Shown piece after piece: positions 27,496 through 36,638 of a DNA stretch of 64,000 nucleotides. Source of the stretch: Burkholderiaceae bacterium (lineage in GTDB: Bacteria > Pseudomonadota > Gammaproteobacteria > Burkholderiales > Burkholderiaceae_D); NCBI GenBank assembly GCA_030158675.1, contig JAOASL010000008.1, forward strand, positions 1 through 64,000, given 5' to 3'. The position numbers and the translations under genes were made by a program. Below the pieces are notes generated by a model that saw only the letters and a program-made list of their open reading frames with translations, had not been told where the DNA came from and did not search any database. Position 1 is the first letter of the stretch; each line of letters opens with the position of its first letter.

Positions 27496-29685
27496 TCAGC
27501 GTTCGATGCGGAAACGATCGATCGCACCCGCCAGATCGATCGCCAGCGCTGCCAGTTCCTGCACGGAAGCGGCCGTCATCTGCGTCCCCTGCCGCGTGTG
27601 TTCCGTGACGGTCAGGATGCTGTCGATGTTATGCGCGACATGATCGGCCAACGCGGTCTGTTCGCCAGCGGCAGTGAAAATTCCCCGGATCAGGTCGGCC
27701 AGGTGCTGCGAAATCCGGCGTATCTCTGCCAGCGCAGCGCCGGCGCTGTCGGTGCGGCGTGCACCGTCGACCACGCGTTGAGTCGAACGCTCCATCGCGG
27801 CCACGGCCTCTTGCGCGTCGACCTGCACGGTCTTTACCAGTTGTGCGATCTGGCGCGCGGCGTCGCCACAGCGTTCGGCCAGGCGCTGCACCTCTTCGGC
27901 CACCACGGCGAAGCCACGCCCGGCCTCGCCGGCCGAGGCCGCCTGGATCGCCGCATTCAGCGCGAGCACATGGGTCTGCTCGGTGATGCCGGCAATCAGG
28001 TCGATGATGTCGCCGATCTCCAGTGAAGAGTCGCCCAGCCGCTTGATGCGCTTGGCGCTTTCCTGCACCTGCTCGCGCAGCTGCCGCATACTGGCAATGG
28101 CTTCCTGAACCGCTGCCTCGCCCTGTTCGGCGGCATGCACCGAAGCCTGCGCGACATCGGCCGACTCGCTGGCCGCGCGCGACACTTGATGGATCTGCTC
28201 CGTCATCCGCAGCACGGCGTCACCGGTCTGCTGGATTTCGTCTGACTGGCGCGCCGTCAGCGCCAGCAAATCGTCCGAGATATTGCGTGCACTGGCGCAG
28301 GACGCGCTGACGTGCTGCGCGGTGCCGCGCACCTTGTCGAGCAACCGGCGCAATTCTTCCAGCGTGAAATTGACCGAATCAGCGATTGCGCCGGTGAGGT
28401 CTTCGGAAACGGTTGCCTGTACCGTCAGGTCACCTTCGGCGACGGCCTGCAGCTCATTCATCAGCCGCAGGATGGCGGCCTGGTTCTGCTGGTTCAGCCG
28501 GCGCGCCTCTTCCTCATCGGCCAGCGCCTGCTGGCGCTGTTGTTCCGCTTTTATGCGCGCGCGCTCGGCCGCCGCCGTGCGCTGCCACCCGTGGCGCAAA
28601 TGCAGCACCGCCCACAGCAGCGCCAGCAGCAGCGCCAGCGTGGCCAGTGCCGCCAGACCCCAGCGCATCCAGCCGCCGCTTTCGCCGGCCCGACTGACCT
28701 GCTGCAACCCGAGCAGGCTTTCCCGTAGCGCCTCGTTGTCATCGAAGATGCGACGCTCAGCTTCCTTGGCGGCGATGAACTGTTTCAGATTGCCGAGTAT
28801 GCCGGACAGCTCACGCTGATAACGTGCGAAGGCGGCCTGCAGCTCGGTCAGGCGCGCCCGTGCATCGGCGTTAGAAATAGGTGGTAGCCGCAATATCGCG
28901 CTGCCGCTAATGAAGCCGTTCATGATGTCCTGGAAGGTGCTGGCGTCACGCCCGAGCAGAAAGGCGGTGTCCTGATTGATGCCATCCGGCGTAAGGAATT
29001 CGTTGGCGCTTTTCCCCAGCCGCTGCGTCAGCATCACCAGCTGGCCCGCCGCCGCCACTTCGCGCGGCGATGCGCCGTTGTGTGCCAACAGCGTGGCTAC
29101 CTGCTCCGCCAGCTCAAGCAGCACCGGATTGAGCGTATTCAGTGTCTTCAGCGTGCCGCGAAAACCAGTTAACTGTTTCTCGAGCGAGAGTATCTGCGCT
29201 GCCGACTGATCGGACTGCCGCCATGCACGCCGGATTTGCTCCACCCTGCGCAGTAACGCGTCATCGGCCACCGGCAACGTGCGGCCAGCCCATTCGCCGC
29301 CACCGACGAGCACGCCAAGCGCCCGATTGATTTCGGTGCGGCTTTGCTCAAGCTGCCGGAAGGCGTCGCGATTGCCCTGGATCGCATTGGGCGCCGCCTT
29401 GCCTAGCCGCTGCGAATGCATCACGAGTTCGCCTGCCATCTGCGTCTTCAGTGCAGCCGTCACCGTGGTGTCCGCATACAGCCATGCCAGCACGGCCAGC
29501 GACAGCAGGGACAGCGCGAGCGCAGACTGCAAGATGCGCAGCGCCATCAGCAGCGACCAGCGCCCCGGCGCCACGGTGATATGCAGGCGCAACCGCTCTT
29601 TCCATACCGACCGCAAGCGCTGCAGCCATTCGAAACGTGACGGGTCGGACACGGCCATCAGTTCATGGCGCTGGTCTGGTTGCAT
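27496..29685 (-). CDS. pilJ: Twitching motility methyl-accepting chemotaxis protein
   Basis: A 729-residue inner-membrane receptor. It has a first membrane helix ([24 protein letters not shown]), a periplasmic region with two PilJ-type repeats ([16 protein letters not shown] and [18 protein letters not shown]), a second helix near residue 345, and a cytoplasmic coiled-coil signalling domain with the hairpin region [19 protein letters not shown]. It would couple surface contact or pilus state to the kinase ChpA through PilI. A pilK methyltransferase gene, common after pilJ, is absent here. Confidence 0.94.
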   Translation of the reverse strand: MQPDQRHELMAVSDPSRFEWLQRLRSVWKERLRLHITVAPGRWSLLMALRILQSALALSLLSLAVLAWLYADTTVTAALKTQMAGELVMHSQRLGKAAPNAIQGNRDAFRQLEQSRTEINRALGVLVGGGEWAGRTLPVADDALLRRVEQIRRAWRQSDQSAAQILSLEKQLTGFRGTLKTLNTLNPVLLELAEQVATLLAHNGASPREVAAAGQLVMLTQRLGKSANEFLTPDGINQDTAFLLGRDASTFQDIMNGFISGSAILRLPPISNADARARLTELQAAFARYQRELSGILGNLKQFIAAKEAERRIFDDNEALRESLLGLQQVSRAGESGGWMRWGLAALATLALLLALLWAVLHLRHGWQRTAAAERARIKAEQQRQQALADEEEARRLNQQNQAAILRLMNELQAVAEGDLTVQATVSEDLTGAIADSVNFTLEELRRLLDKVRGTAQHVSASCASARNISDDLLALTARQSDEIQQTGDAVLRMTEQIHQVSRAASESADVAQASVHAAEQGEAAVQEAIASMRQLREQVQESAKRIKRLGDSSLEIGDIIDLIAGITEQTHVLALNAAIQAASAGEAGRGFAVVAEEVQRLAERCGDAARQIAQLVKTVQVDAQEAVAAMERSTQRVVDGARRTDSAGAALAEIRRISQHLADLIRGIFTAAGEQTALADHVAHNIDSILTVTEHTRQGTQMTAASVQELAALAIDLAGAIDRFRIER

Positions 29686-29718
29686 GCGAGACTCCGGAAA
29701 AGATGAATTGGCCGGACA

Positions 29719-30276
29719 TCAGCGGCAGCCGATGTCGATGAAAACAGGATCGCGCATCAATGCGTCGATATCGACCCACGCGCGACGAACGCCATCGGCG
29801 CCTTCCAGGCTCAGCGGCGACCAGTCCGGCAGGTCGTGATCACGGCCTGCCTCACGCATGGCCGTGCGATCGACGATGCCTGTCAGATGAGACAGCCGAA
29901 TCGCGCAGCGCAGCGGCAACGCCGGTGACAACACCAGCAGACGATCGGTCGCGCACCATGGCTGCACAGGCGCGCCGGACAAACCATCGAGATCGACGAC
30001 ACCGGCCAGTTCGCCGCGATGATTGATCAGCCCGAGATACCAGGGGCGTGTGAAAGGGACGGCGGTCAGCGCGGGCACGGCGATCACCTCGGCAGCACAC
30101 GCAAGCTCGAACAGCCAGTGCCGCGTACCAGTCGATGCGGCAATGCAGTCTTGGATCTGGCCACGCACCGTCGCGGCTTGTTGCAGGCGATGCGCGAGCT
30201 GCTGCTGAAAATCGCGCAGGCCGGCATGGCGCGCAGAAACGAAGGCGGTGGCCGAAACGGCCGCGGTCGGATCCAT
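29719..30276 (-). CDS. pilI: CheW-like coupling protein
   Basis: A 185-residue CheW-domain protein; WYLGLINHRGELAGVVDLDGLSG is the characteristic strand pair. It would bridge the PilJ receptor and the ChpA kinase. It lies between pilH (7 bp upstream) and pilJ (33 bp downstream), the conserved pilGHIJ order. Similarity is weaker than for the receivers, so the name rests partly on position. Confidence 0.9.
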   Translation of the reverse strand: MDPTAAVSATAFVSARHAGLRDFQQQLAHRLQQAATVRGQIQDCIAASTGTRHWLFELACAAEVIAVPALTAVPFTRPWYLGLINHRGELAGVVDLDGLSGAPVQPWCATDRLLVLSPALPLRCAIRLSHLTGIVDRTAMREAGRDHDLPDWSPLSLEGADGVRRAWVDIDALMRDPVFIDIGCR

Positions 30277-30283
30277 GCGCCGC

Positions 30284-30661
30284 TCAGGTACCGGTACGCG
30301 ACAAGGTCGCGATACGCTGCAACAGCCGCTCAGGATCGACCGGTTTCACCAGGTAATCGCGCGCGCCCTGGCGCAACCCCCAGATGCGATCGGTTTCCTG
30401 CTGCTTGCTGCTGCAGATGATGACCGGCACCGCGCAGGTCGCCGGATCGCGGGAGATCTCGCGCGTCGCCTGAAATCCGTTCTGGCCAGGCATCACAACA
30501 TCCATCAGGATCAGCTGCGGCGGATTTTTCCGCGCCAGCTGCAGTGCTGCCTCCGCGCTATCGGCCGTGCTGACGGCATAGCCGTTTCGCGTCAGCAGTT
30601 CGGAAAGGAAATGGCGCTCGGTCGGCGAGTCGTCTACCACGAGAATGTGCTTGATCGGCAT
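30284..30661 (-). CDS. pilH: Response regulator, PilH type
   Basis: A 125-residue single receiver domain. The acidic pocket is VVDDSPTERHF, the phospho-acceptor Asp is in ILMDVVMPGQNGFQATR, and the conserved Lys is in YLVKPVD. CheY-like output proteins of this kind act on the pilus motor; PilH is thought to favour retraction or to drain phosphate from ChpA. It is 51 bp downstream of pilG. Confidence 0.93.
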   Translation of the reverse strand: MPIKHILVVDDSPTERHFLSELLTRNGYAVSTADSAEAALQLARKNPPQLILMDVVMPGQNGFQATREISRDPATCAVPVIICSSKQQETDRIWGLRQGARDYLVKPVDPERLLQRIATLSRTGT

Positions 30662-30712
30662 GAGAAGTCCACGGCGGAATCGGTGGCTGGAAGTGGCTGG
30701 AGATGAGCGGGA

Positions 30713-31111
30713 TCAGGTGGCCGCTTGCGGTGTCAGCGCGTGGTCGCGCACTGCCCGCAGCAGGCTGTCCTTGGTGAACGGCTTGGTGAGATAGGCGGTG
30801 GCACCAGCCAGCAAGCCACGCGCCCGATCGAACAAGCCATCACGCGACGACAGCAGGACGATCGGAATATGCGCGCTGGCGGGACTGGCACGGATCAGCG
30901 CGCAGGTCTGGAAGCCATCCAGCCGGGGCATCAGGATGTCGCAGAAAATCAGTGCAGGCCGTCGTTCGACAATGACCGACAACGCGGCAAAGCCATCGAC
31001 GGCGAGAATCACCGGATAACCCGCCTGCGACAGAAAGATTTCAGCAGAGCGACGTATCGTGCTGCTGTCATCGATGACCAGTACTTCCGAAGCTAGTTGC
31101 GAAGCTGCCAT
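30713..31111 (-). CDS. pilG: Response regulator, PilG type
   Basis: A 132-residue receiver with VIDDSSTIRRSAEIFL, the phospho-Asp in IFCDILMPRLDGFQT and Lys in AYLTKPFTKD. The SSTIRR signature separates PilG from PilH. PilG is thought to promote pilus extension with its partner ATPase. Two ATGs are available, 31123 and 31111; the second fits the usual length. It is the first gene of the pil operon, and a terminator at 31347-31377 insulates it from the rubredoxin gene. Confidence 0.92.
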   Translation of the reverse strand: MAASQLASEVLVIDDSSTIRRSAEIFLSQAGYPVILAVDGFAALSVIVERRPALIFCDILMPRLDGFQTCALIRASPASAHIPIVLLSSRDGLFDRARGLLAGATAYLTKPFTKDSLLRAVRDHALTPQAAT

Positions 31112-31152
31112 TGCCGCACCCATTGGACGAAGTCAAGCAAAGGCGCGCAATG

Positions 31153-31174
31153 TAACAAAAATGGCAACTTGTTA
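31153..31174. promoter_or_regulatory. Inverted repeat upstream of pilG
   Basis: TAACAA and TTGTTA face each other across 10 bases, about 40 bases upstream of the pilG start. The AT-rich setting stands out from the surrounding GC-rich sequence and fits a promoter or operator for the pilGHIJ-chpA operon. A TTAACA/TACATT pair on the minus strand has only a 15-base spacer, so I do not call a promoter. Confidence 0.3.
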
Positions 31175-31346
31175 AAACGATGAAAAATCAAACTTCGTGT
31201 CGCGTCGGTGTTTTGACCACAATCCGACCACGATTGCCGCGATTTGGCAGCAAGAGCAACGCGGGCTCAATAGCGCTATCAAAGCGGGAAGAGAAGCGGA
31301 TGCCGAACACTGCAACCAGTATTCATTCAACCGTTCAGAGAGAGGG

Positions 31347-31377
31347 AAAACAAAACGCGGACCTGGAACGGTCCGCG
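31347..31377 (-). terminator. Terminator of the rubredoxin gene
   Basis: An 8-bp perfect stem (CGCGGACC and GGTCCGCG, loop of 6) starts 20 bases after the rubredoxin stop and is followed on the minus strand by TTTTGTTTT. This is a good rho-independent terminator and separates rubredoxin from the pil operon. Confidence 0.85.
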
Positions 31378-31396
31378 GAAAAATACTTTCTGACGA

Positions 31397-31591
31397 TCAG
31401 ATGGCAACCATCTCAAAATCTTCTTTGCGGGCACCGCACTCCGGGCAGGTCCAGTTCATAGGAACGTCATCCCAGCGCGTGCCCGGGGCGATGCCCTCTT
31501 CCGGCAGGCCGGCGGCCTCGTCGTAGACCCAGCCGCAAATCAGGCACATCCAGGTCTTGAATTCTTGTCCGGTTGTCTTGTTGTCACTCAC
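31397..31591 (-). CDS. rubA: Rubredoxin
   Basis: A 64-residue electron carrier with one Fe(Cys)4 centre: MCLICGWVYDE supplies Cys16 and Cys19, and WTCPECGARKEDFE supplies Cys49 and Cys52. The reading frame is open for more than 1 kb upstream on this strand, antisense to thiD, but the true start is the GTG at 31591, which gives the normal length. A rubredoxin in this position beside thiD/hemL is usual in Burkholderiales (recalled). The redox partner is unknown. It is divergent from the ThiD-like gene, with 51 bp between. Confidence 0.93.
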   Translation of the reverse strand: MSDNKTTGQEFKTWMCLICGWVYDEAAGLPEEGIAPGTRWDDVPMNWTCPECGARKEDFEMVAI

Positions 31592-31642
31592 GGTACAGCC
31601 CTTAAAGTAAAATGCACAGCCAGCTATCTTAATGCTTTCCCT

Positions 31643-32485
31643 GTGCAAAACCAAACTTCCCCGCTCGTGCTGACCTTCGGCATCGCTGATCCGGTCGGCG
31701 CGATCGGCATACAGGCCGACCTTGCCGCAGTCGCAGCGATGGGCTGTCATGGCCTGTCCGTGCTGACTGCGCTGTCGTTCGGCGACACCACGGGCACCGA
31801 AGACCTGCAGGCCATCGACCCAGAATGGGTGTCGGACCAGGCGCGTGCGCTGCTCGAGGATATGCCAGTGGCGGCATTCAAGGTCGGTTATGTGGGCAAT
31901 ATCGAAACCATTTCCGTGATCGCCGAAATCGTCTCCGATTATCCCGAAATACCGCTGGTGCTCGCTCCGTTCGCAACCACATTGCCCGAGCAAGATGTCG
32001 ACGAGGAACTGCTGCTGGCCTTGCGCGAGCTGCTGGTGCCGCAGACCACGCTGCTGCAGGTGTCGGCCGACGAGCTGGAGCGGCTGGCAGAAACCTGGCG
32101 CGATGCCAGCGACGAAGAAATGCTGGATATCGACGCGATGCAGCTCATTGAATTCGGCTGCGAATTCGTGTTCGTCACCGGCATGCCGGGCGACGCGCAT
32201 GACGTCTCGAATGCGCTGTTCAGCAGCGACGGGCTGGTGCGCAAGGACAGCTGGCCACGCCAGGCCGGCCCGTTCATCGGTGCCGGCAACACGCTGTCGG
32301 CGACCATTGCGGCGATGCTCGCCAACGGCCTCGACGTGCCGGAAGCAGTGCTGGAAGCGGAAGAATTCACCAACGCCGCGCTGAGCAATGCGCAGCGGCT
32401 GGGCATGGGCAAACTGGTGCCCGATCGCTATTTCTGGGCACGCGACCCCGAAGCCGGTAATGGCAACGGCAGCGCCGAACCCTGA
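31643..32485 (+). CDS. ThiD-like (phosphomethylpyrimidine kinase fold), probably degenerate
   Basis: A 280-residue ribokinase-fold protein. The N-terminal half keeps the HMP-kinase pattern ([43 protein letters not shown]). The C-terminal active site does not: the DPV motif is APF at about 108, the TPN motif is QVS at about 139-141, and the GSGC anion-hole motif reads GAGN at about 213-216, so the catalytic Cys is Asn. It starts with GTG at 31643; no in-frame ATG fits. It probably no longer phosphorylates HMP, or does so by another route. It precedes hemL by 37 bp, as the intact thiD does in relatives. Confidence 0.8.
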   Translation: MQNQTSPLVLTFGIADPVGAIGIQADLAAVAAMGCHGLSVLTALSFGDTTGTEDLQAIDPEWVSDQARALLEDMPVAAFKVGYVGNIETISVIAEIVSDYPEIPLVLAPFATTLPEQDVDEELLLALRELLVPQTTLLQVSADELERLAETWRDASDEEMLDIDAMQLIEFGCEFVFVTGMPGDAHDVSNALFSSDGLVRKDSWPRQAGPFIGAGNTLSATIAAMLANGLDVPEAVLEAEEFTNAALSNAQRLGMGKLVPDRYFWARDPEAGNGNGSAEP

Positions 32486-32522
32486 CCCCATCCCCAAGAT
32501 TTCAGAGACAAGAGAGGCCAAC

Positions 32523-33806
32523 GTGTCCCACAACGATACCCTGTTCGCCCGCGCACAACGCAGCACGCCCGGTGGCGTGAATTCTCCCGTGCGCGCCTTC
32601 CGCTCGGTCGGCGGCACGCCGCGCTTCATCACCCGCGCCGAAGGTGCGCATTTCTGGGACGCCGACGGAAAACGTTACATCGATTACATCGGATCCTGGG
32701 GCCCGGCCATCGTCGGGCATGCGCATCCCGACGTCATTCGGGCGGTGCAGGCCGCGGCAGAAAACGGCCTGTCATTCGGCGCGCCGACCGAAGGCGAGAT
32801 CCTGATGGCCGAGGAAATCTGCAAGCTGGTGCCGTCGATCGAGCAGGTGCGGCTGGTATCGTCCGGCACCGAGGCCGTGATGAGCGCGCTGCGCGTCGCG
32901 CGCGGTGCGACCGGGCGCGATCTCGTGATCAAATTTGAAGGTTGCTATCACGGCCATGCCGACTCGATGCTGGTGAAGGCCGGCAGCGGCTTGCTGACCT
33001 TCGGCAATCCGACTTCATCCGGTGTGCCCGAGGATTTTGCGAAGCACACGATGGTGCTCGACTATAACGACAGCAACCAACTGAGCGAAGTGTTCGGCCA
33101 GATGGGCGACCGCATCGCTGCCGTGATCGTCGAACCGGTTGCGGGCAATATGAACCTGCTGCGCGCCACGCCCGAATTCCTGCAGACCATGCGCCAGCAA
33201 TGCACGAAGCACGGCGCGATCCTGATGTTTGACGAAGTGATGTCGGGCTTCCGTGTTGCGCTCGGTGGCGCGCAGGCGTTGTACGGCATCCGGCCCGACA
33301 TGACCGTACTGGGCAAGGTGATCGGCGGCGGCCTGCCGGTAGCCGCCTTCGGCGGACGCGCCGACCTGATGAAGCATCTCGCGCCACTCGGATCGGTGTA
33401 CCAAGCCGGCACGCTGTCGGGCAATCCGGTGGCGGTCGCCGCAGGCATGAGCACGTTGAAGATCATCCAGCAACCGGGTTTCTATGAGCAGCTGGGAGCG
33501 CAGACGAAAAAACTGACCGATGGCCTGTCGGCGGTGGCGAAAGACGCCGGCGAAGCGTTCTGCGCGGATGCAATCGGCGGCATGTTCGGGCTCTATTTTT
33601 CCGCGCAGCTGCCGGAAAATTATGCGCAGATGATGGCCTGTGACAAACAGCGCTTCAATCTGTTCTTCCACGCGATGCTTGATGCCGGCGTGTATCTGGC
33701 ACCGTCCGCCTTCGAGGCAGGCTTCGTGTCAGCGATGCATACGGACGCCGTGATCGACGCAACGATTGCTGCGGGACGCGACGCGTTCGCGAAGCTGAAC
33801 GGGTAA
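32523..33806 (+). CDS. hemL: Glutamate-1-semialdehyde 2,1-aminomutase
   Basis: A 427-residue PLP enzyme making 5-aminolevulinate for haem and other tetrapyrroles. It starts [25 protein letters not shown], and the PLP lysine is Lys265 in [18 protein letters not shown]. The GTG at 32523 has an AGAGAGG site and gives exactly the usual family length, so upstream in-frame starts inside thiD are rejected. It converges on corA; a hairpin with a one-base bulge (33801-33822) covers the stop codon but lacks a U tract. Confidence 0.96.
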   Translation: MSHNDTLFARAQRSTPGGVNSPVRAFRSVGGTPRFITRAEGAHFWDADGKRYIDYIGSWGPAIVGHAHPDVIRAVQAAAENGLSFGAPTEGEILMAEEICKLVPSIEQVRLVSSGTEAVMSALRVARGATGRDLVIKFEGCYHGHADSMLVKAGSGLLTFGNPTSSGVPEDFAKHTMVLDYNDSNQLSEVFGQMGDRIAAVIVEPVAGNMNLLRATPEFLQTMRQQCTKHGAILMFDEVMSGFRVALGGAQALYGIRPDMTVLGKVIGGGLPVAAFGGRADLMKHLAPLGSVYQAGTLSGNPVAVAAGMSTLKIIQQPGFYEQLGAQTKKLTDGLSAVAKDAGEAFCADAIGGMFGLYFSAQLPENYAQMMACDKQRFNLFFHAMLDAGVYLAPSAFEAGFVSAMHTDAVIDATIAAGRDAFAKLNG

Positions 33807-33836
33807 GAGTCCGTCTCTACCCGAGCACCCCGGAAT

Positions 33837-34802
33837 CTACGTCAGCCACCCGCGCCGCCTGAAATACCAGAACGGCGTGATCGCGCTGGCCACCATCAGT
33901 GCCAGCGCGAACGGATAACCGAACGACCAGTCCAGTTCCGGCAGCACGCGGAAGTTCATGCCGTAGATGCTGGCGATCAGCGTCGGCGGCAGGAACGCGA
34001 CCGACGCGACCGAAAAGATCTTGATGATCTTGTTCTGGTTGATGTTGATGAAACCGACCGTCGCATCCATCAGGAAGTTAATTTTTTCGAACAGGAAGGC
34101 GGTGTGGCCGTCGAGAGATTCGATATCACGCAGGATCTGACGGGCATCGTCGAACTGGTCTGAATTGAGCAGGCGACCGCGCATCAGAAAGCTGACTGCA
34201 CGGCGTGTGTCCATCATGTTGCGACGGATCCGACCGTTCAGGTCCTCCTCGCGCGCCATCGCTGACAGCGACTCGGCCGCGTCCGCATCGCTGAATTCCT
34301 TCTGCAACACGCTGCGGCTGACTTCCTCGAGGTTCTGGTAAATCCCTTCAAGCGCATCGGCTGAATATTCGACATCGGTCGCGTACAGATCCAGCAGCAC
34401 ATCCTTGAAGTCGCCGATCGATCCGGGACGCGAACGCGCGCGCATGCGCACCAGCCGGAATACCGGCAGATCATCACTGTGCATCGAGAACAGCATGCCC
34501 TTCGCGAGGATGAAAGCAACCGTCACTACGCGTGACTCGCCCTCGTCTTCCTCGAGCAGGAAATCGGATCGCAGGTGCAGGTCGCCCTTATCGGCTTCGT
34601 AATAGCGCGCAGACGCCTCGATGTCCTTCACATCATCTTCGTCCGGCAACGTGACACCGTAGATGCCACGCACCCAGTCGCGCTCTTCGTCGCTTGGGTC
34701 GGTCAGGTCGACCCAGACCGGCACGGCCCGCTCGAGATCCGCACGGGTCTCAATGTTGACCTGGCTGAGCCGGCCATTCTGCAGTACGAATACATTGATC
34801 AT
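33837..34802 (-). CDS. corA: CorA family magnesium/divalent cation transporter
   Basis: A 321-residue pentameric channel subunit. The long cytoplasmic N-domain is followed by the pore motif YGMNF and two C-terminal membrane helices (ASVAFLPPTLIASIYGMNF and FALALMVASAITPFWYFRRRGWL). The ATG at 34802 with an upstream GGGAGAG site is preferred over an open-frame start 42 bases earlier. It has a 331-bp leader region with competing inverted repeats (see 34910-34982), which could make it regulated at RNA level. Confidence 0.94.
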   Translation of the reverse strand: MINVFVLQNGRLSQVNIETRADLERAVPVWVDLTDPSDEERDWVRGIYGVTLPDEDDVKDIEASARYYEADKGDLHLRSDFLLEEDEGESRVVTVAFILAKGMLFSMHSDDLPVFRLVRMRARSRPGSIGDFKDVLLDLYATDVEYSADALEGIYQNLEEVSRSVLQKEFSDADAAESLSAMAREEDLNGRIRRNMMDTRRAVSFLMRGRLLNSDQFDDARQILRDIESLDGHTAFLFEKINFLMDATVGFININQNKIIKIFSVASVAFLPPTLIASIYGMNFRVLPELDWSFGYPFALALMVASAITPFWYFRRRGWLT

Positions 34803-35133
34803 CAGCTCTCCCGGCCGCAAGTTTGCGGCATGCCTGCGGCGCATGCGCGCGCAGATATCAATTCATTACTTTTCAGGGAGCGCGGCCGATGCCGGCCATG
34901 CGCCCGCTTACCGTCGATGGACCAGGCAAGCGGCACGCTACAGAGGGTGCGTCAGCTTGCGCAAGGACCGTCGGTCGACGGTTGTCGAGGTGAGGTGGGA
35001 CTGCCCAAGGGGTGTCTCCGTTGTTCAAAACACCGAGAGTTTACTTTTTTTGCGCGGGGACAGGCAAGGATTGATACGGCAAGCGCTGCGCTGCGCGCGC
35101 CGAATCTCTGTGCGCAACGCGCGGCCGACGTGG
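34803..35133 (-). promoter_or_regulatory. corA leader region with competing hairpins
   Basis: No gene is evident between corA and mtgA. On the minus strand the segment ACCGTCGA (34982-34975) can pair with the adjacent GACGGT (34972-34967, loop of 4) or with a distant perfect TCGACGGT (34917-34910). The two pairings exclude each other, as in attenuators and riboswitches. A 7-base T run on the plus strand (35045-35051) follows a weak GGTGT/ACACC stem at some distance. I recognise no known riboswitch family here. Confidence 0.35.
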
Positions 35134-35829
35134 TCAGGGCAGATCTGCGCTGTTCATCCGCATCAGGATCAGCGAGGAGCGCCGCGCCAGGTAATTCGAA
35201 TCCAGGTGGCGGCCAAAGAAGCGCGGGTTCGGCAGCATCACCGCCAGCCGGGCCGCCTCGTCCGGACCCAGCGCCGCGGCAGGCTTGCCGAAATACTTGC
35301 GGGATGCCGCCTCGCAACCGAACACGCCGTTGCCCCACTCGACCACGTTCAGGTAGATCTCGAAGATGCGGCGCTTGTCCATCATCGACTCCAGCATGAA
35401 GGTGATCACCATCTCCTGCGCCTTGCGCAGGTAGCTGCGATCGCCGGACAGGAACAGGTTTTTCGCCAGCTGCTGGGTAATTGTGGACCCACCGCGCACC
35501 ACCTTGCCCTTTTTTGCGTTTTTTTCGTAGGCTTTCTGCAGCGCGGCCCAGTCCACCCCTTCGTGCTCGGCGAAGTTGGCGTCCTCGGCCGCAATGATCG
35601 CGCGCTTCAGGTGATTCGAGATTCGCTGGTACGGCACCCACTGGTGCTTCAGTGTGGCATGTGGATTTTTCTGCTGCAGCTGCTCTAGCTGCGCGCGCAT
35701 GAAAGACGTCGAGATCGGGTTATGGTTGACCCACCAGCAAATGTGGATGAAGTACCAGCACTGCAGCAGCAGCACCAGTGCCAGCGGCAGGCCGGCAAAC
35801 CACAGCAAAAACTTGCGTCGCCGGCTCAC
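35134..35829 (-). CDS. mtgA: Monofunctional peptidoglycan glycosyltransferase
   Basis: A 231-residue GT51 enzyme polymerising lipid II. One N-terminal membrane helix (LLWFAGLPLALVLLLQCWYFIHI) anchors a periplasmic domain with the catalytic EDANFAEHEGVDW, GGSTITQQLAKNLF, KAQEMVITFMLESMMDKRRIFEIYLN and VEWGNGVFG motifs. The start is the GTG at 35829, which overlaps the aroE stop as GTGA; an earlier GTG at 35847 is less likely. It is the last gene of the mpl operon. Confidence 0.94.
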   Translation of the reverse strand: MSRRRKFLLWFAGLPLALVLLLQCWYFIHICWWVNHNPISTSFMRAQLEQLQQKNPHATLKHQWVPYQRISNHLKRAIIAAEDANFAEHEGVDWAALQKAYEKNAKKGKVVRGGSTITQQLAKNLFLSGDRSYLRKAQEMVITFMLESMMDKRRIFEIYLNVVEWGNGVFGCEAASRKYFGKPAAALGPDEAARLAVMLPNPRFFGRHLDSNYLARRSSLILMRMNSADLP

Positions 35830-36638
35830 AGCTGCTCCCGCAGCCACTGGTAGACCGGTGCCGTGTCGGGTCGCACGCCGCGCCAGACGAAGAACGACTC
35901 GGCGGCCTGTTCGATCAGCATGCCGAGGCCATCACGTACACGGGCGCCATGCGCCGCTGCCATCTGCATGAACACCGTCGGCGCCAGACCGTACATCATG
36001 TCGTAGGCGAAGGTCTGCGAAGAAAACACACAAGGTGGCACCGGCGGCAATTCGGCCGACAGGCTGGCCGAGGTCGCGTTGATGACGATGTCACAGGCGT
36101 CGGACAAAGCTTCAAAGCGCATCGCGGACAGCTGGCCGCCGGCTTGCGGAAATTCCCCGACCAGCATTTCCGCCTTGGCCAGAGTGCGGTTTGCGATAAC
36201 GATCTGTTCAGGCTGTTGCTCGAGCAGCGGCAACATGACCCCGCGTGCAGCGCCACCCGCGCCCAGCAGCAGCACGCGCGCACCCGTGATCGCAACGCCA
36301 CCGGAGACAATATCGCGCACCAGTCCAACGCCATCGGTGTTGTCGCCGAAGATGCGGCCCCGGTCGAACCGGAGTGTATTGACCGCACCGGCAGCCTGCG
36401 CACGCGGGCTACGTTCGTCGGCCAGTGCGAATGCATCGAGCTTGAATGGCACGGTGACATTCGCGCCGCGCCCGCCGCCGGCAATGAAAGCGTGCACGGC
36501 GGCTTCGAATCCGTCCAGCGGCGCCAGCAGCCGCTCATAACCAATGTCCTGCCCGGTCTGCTGCGCGAAGCGCGCATGAATCTGCGGGGATTTGCTGTGT
36601 GCGACCGGGTTGCCGATCACGACGTAATGGTCGGTCAT
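35826..36638 (-). CDS. aroE: Shikimate dehydrogenase
   Basis: A 270-residue NADPH enzyme reducing 3-dehydroshikimate. The substrate motif is GNPVAHSKSPQIH, with the catalytic Lys later in VTVPFKLDAFA, and the nucleotide motif is LLGAGGAARGV. The ATG at 36638 overlaps the upstream TonB-like stop by four bases, which fixes the start against a longer open frame. Another shikimate-pathway gene, aroQ, is 6 kb away on the other strand. Confidence 0.95.
   Translation of the reverse strand: MTDHYVVIGNPVAHSKSPQIHARFAQQTGQDIGYERLLAPLDGFEAAVHAFIAGGGRGANVTVPFKLDAFALADERSPRAQAAGAVNTLRFDRGRIFGDNTDGVGLVRDIVSGGVAITGARVLLLGAGGAARGVMLPLLEQQPEQIVIANRTLAKAEMLVGEFPQAGGQLSAMRFEALSDACDIVINATSASLSAELPPVPPCVFSSQTFAYDMMYGLAPTVFMQMAAAHGARVRDGLGMLIEQAAESFFVWRGVRPDTAPVYQWLREQL

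Noticed and set aside
31592-32632. Long minus-strand open frame antisense to thiD, continuous with rubredoxin
   Set aside because: Only the last 64 codons match rubredoxin; the rest is compositional shadow of thiD, and the GTG at 31591 gives the right protein length.
34803-35133. 6S RNA, RNase P RNA or a known riboswitch between corA and mtgA
   Set aside because: I compared remembered signatures of these RNAs and found no convincing match; kept only as an unexplained structured leader.
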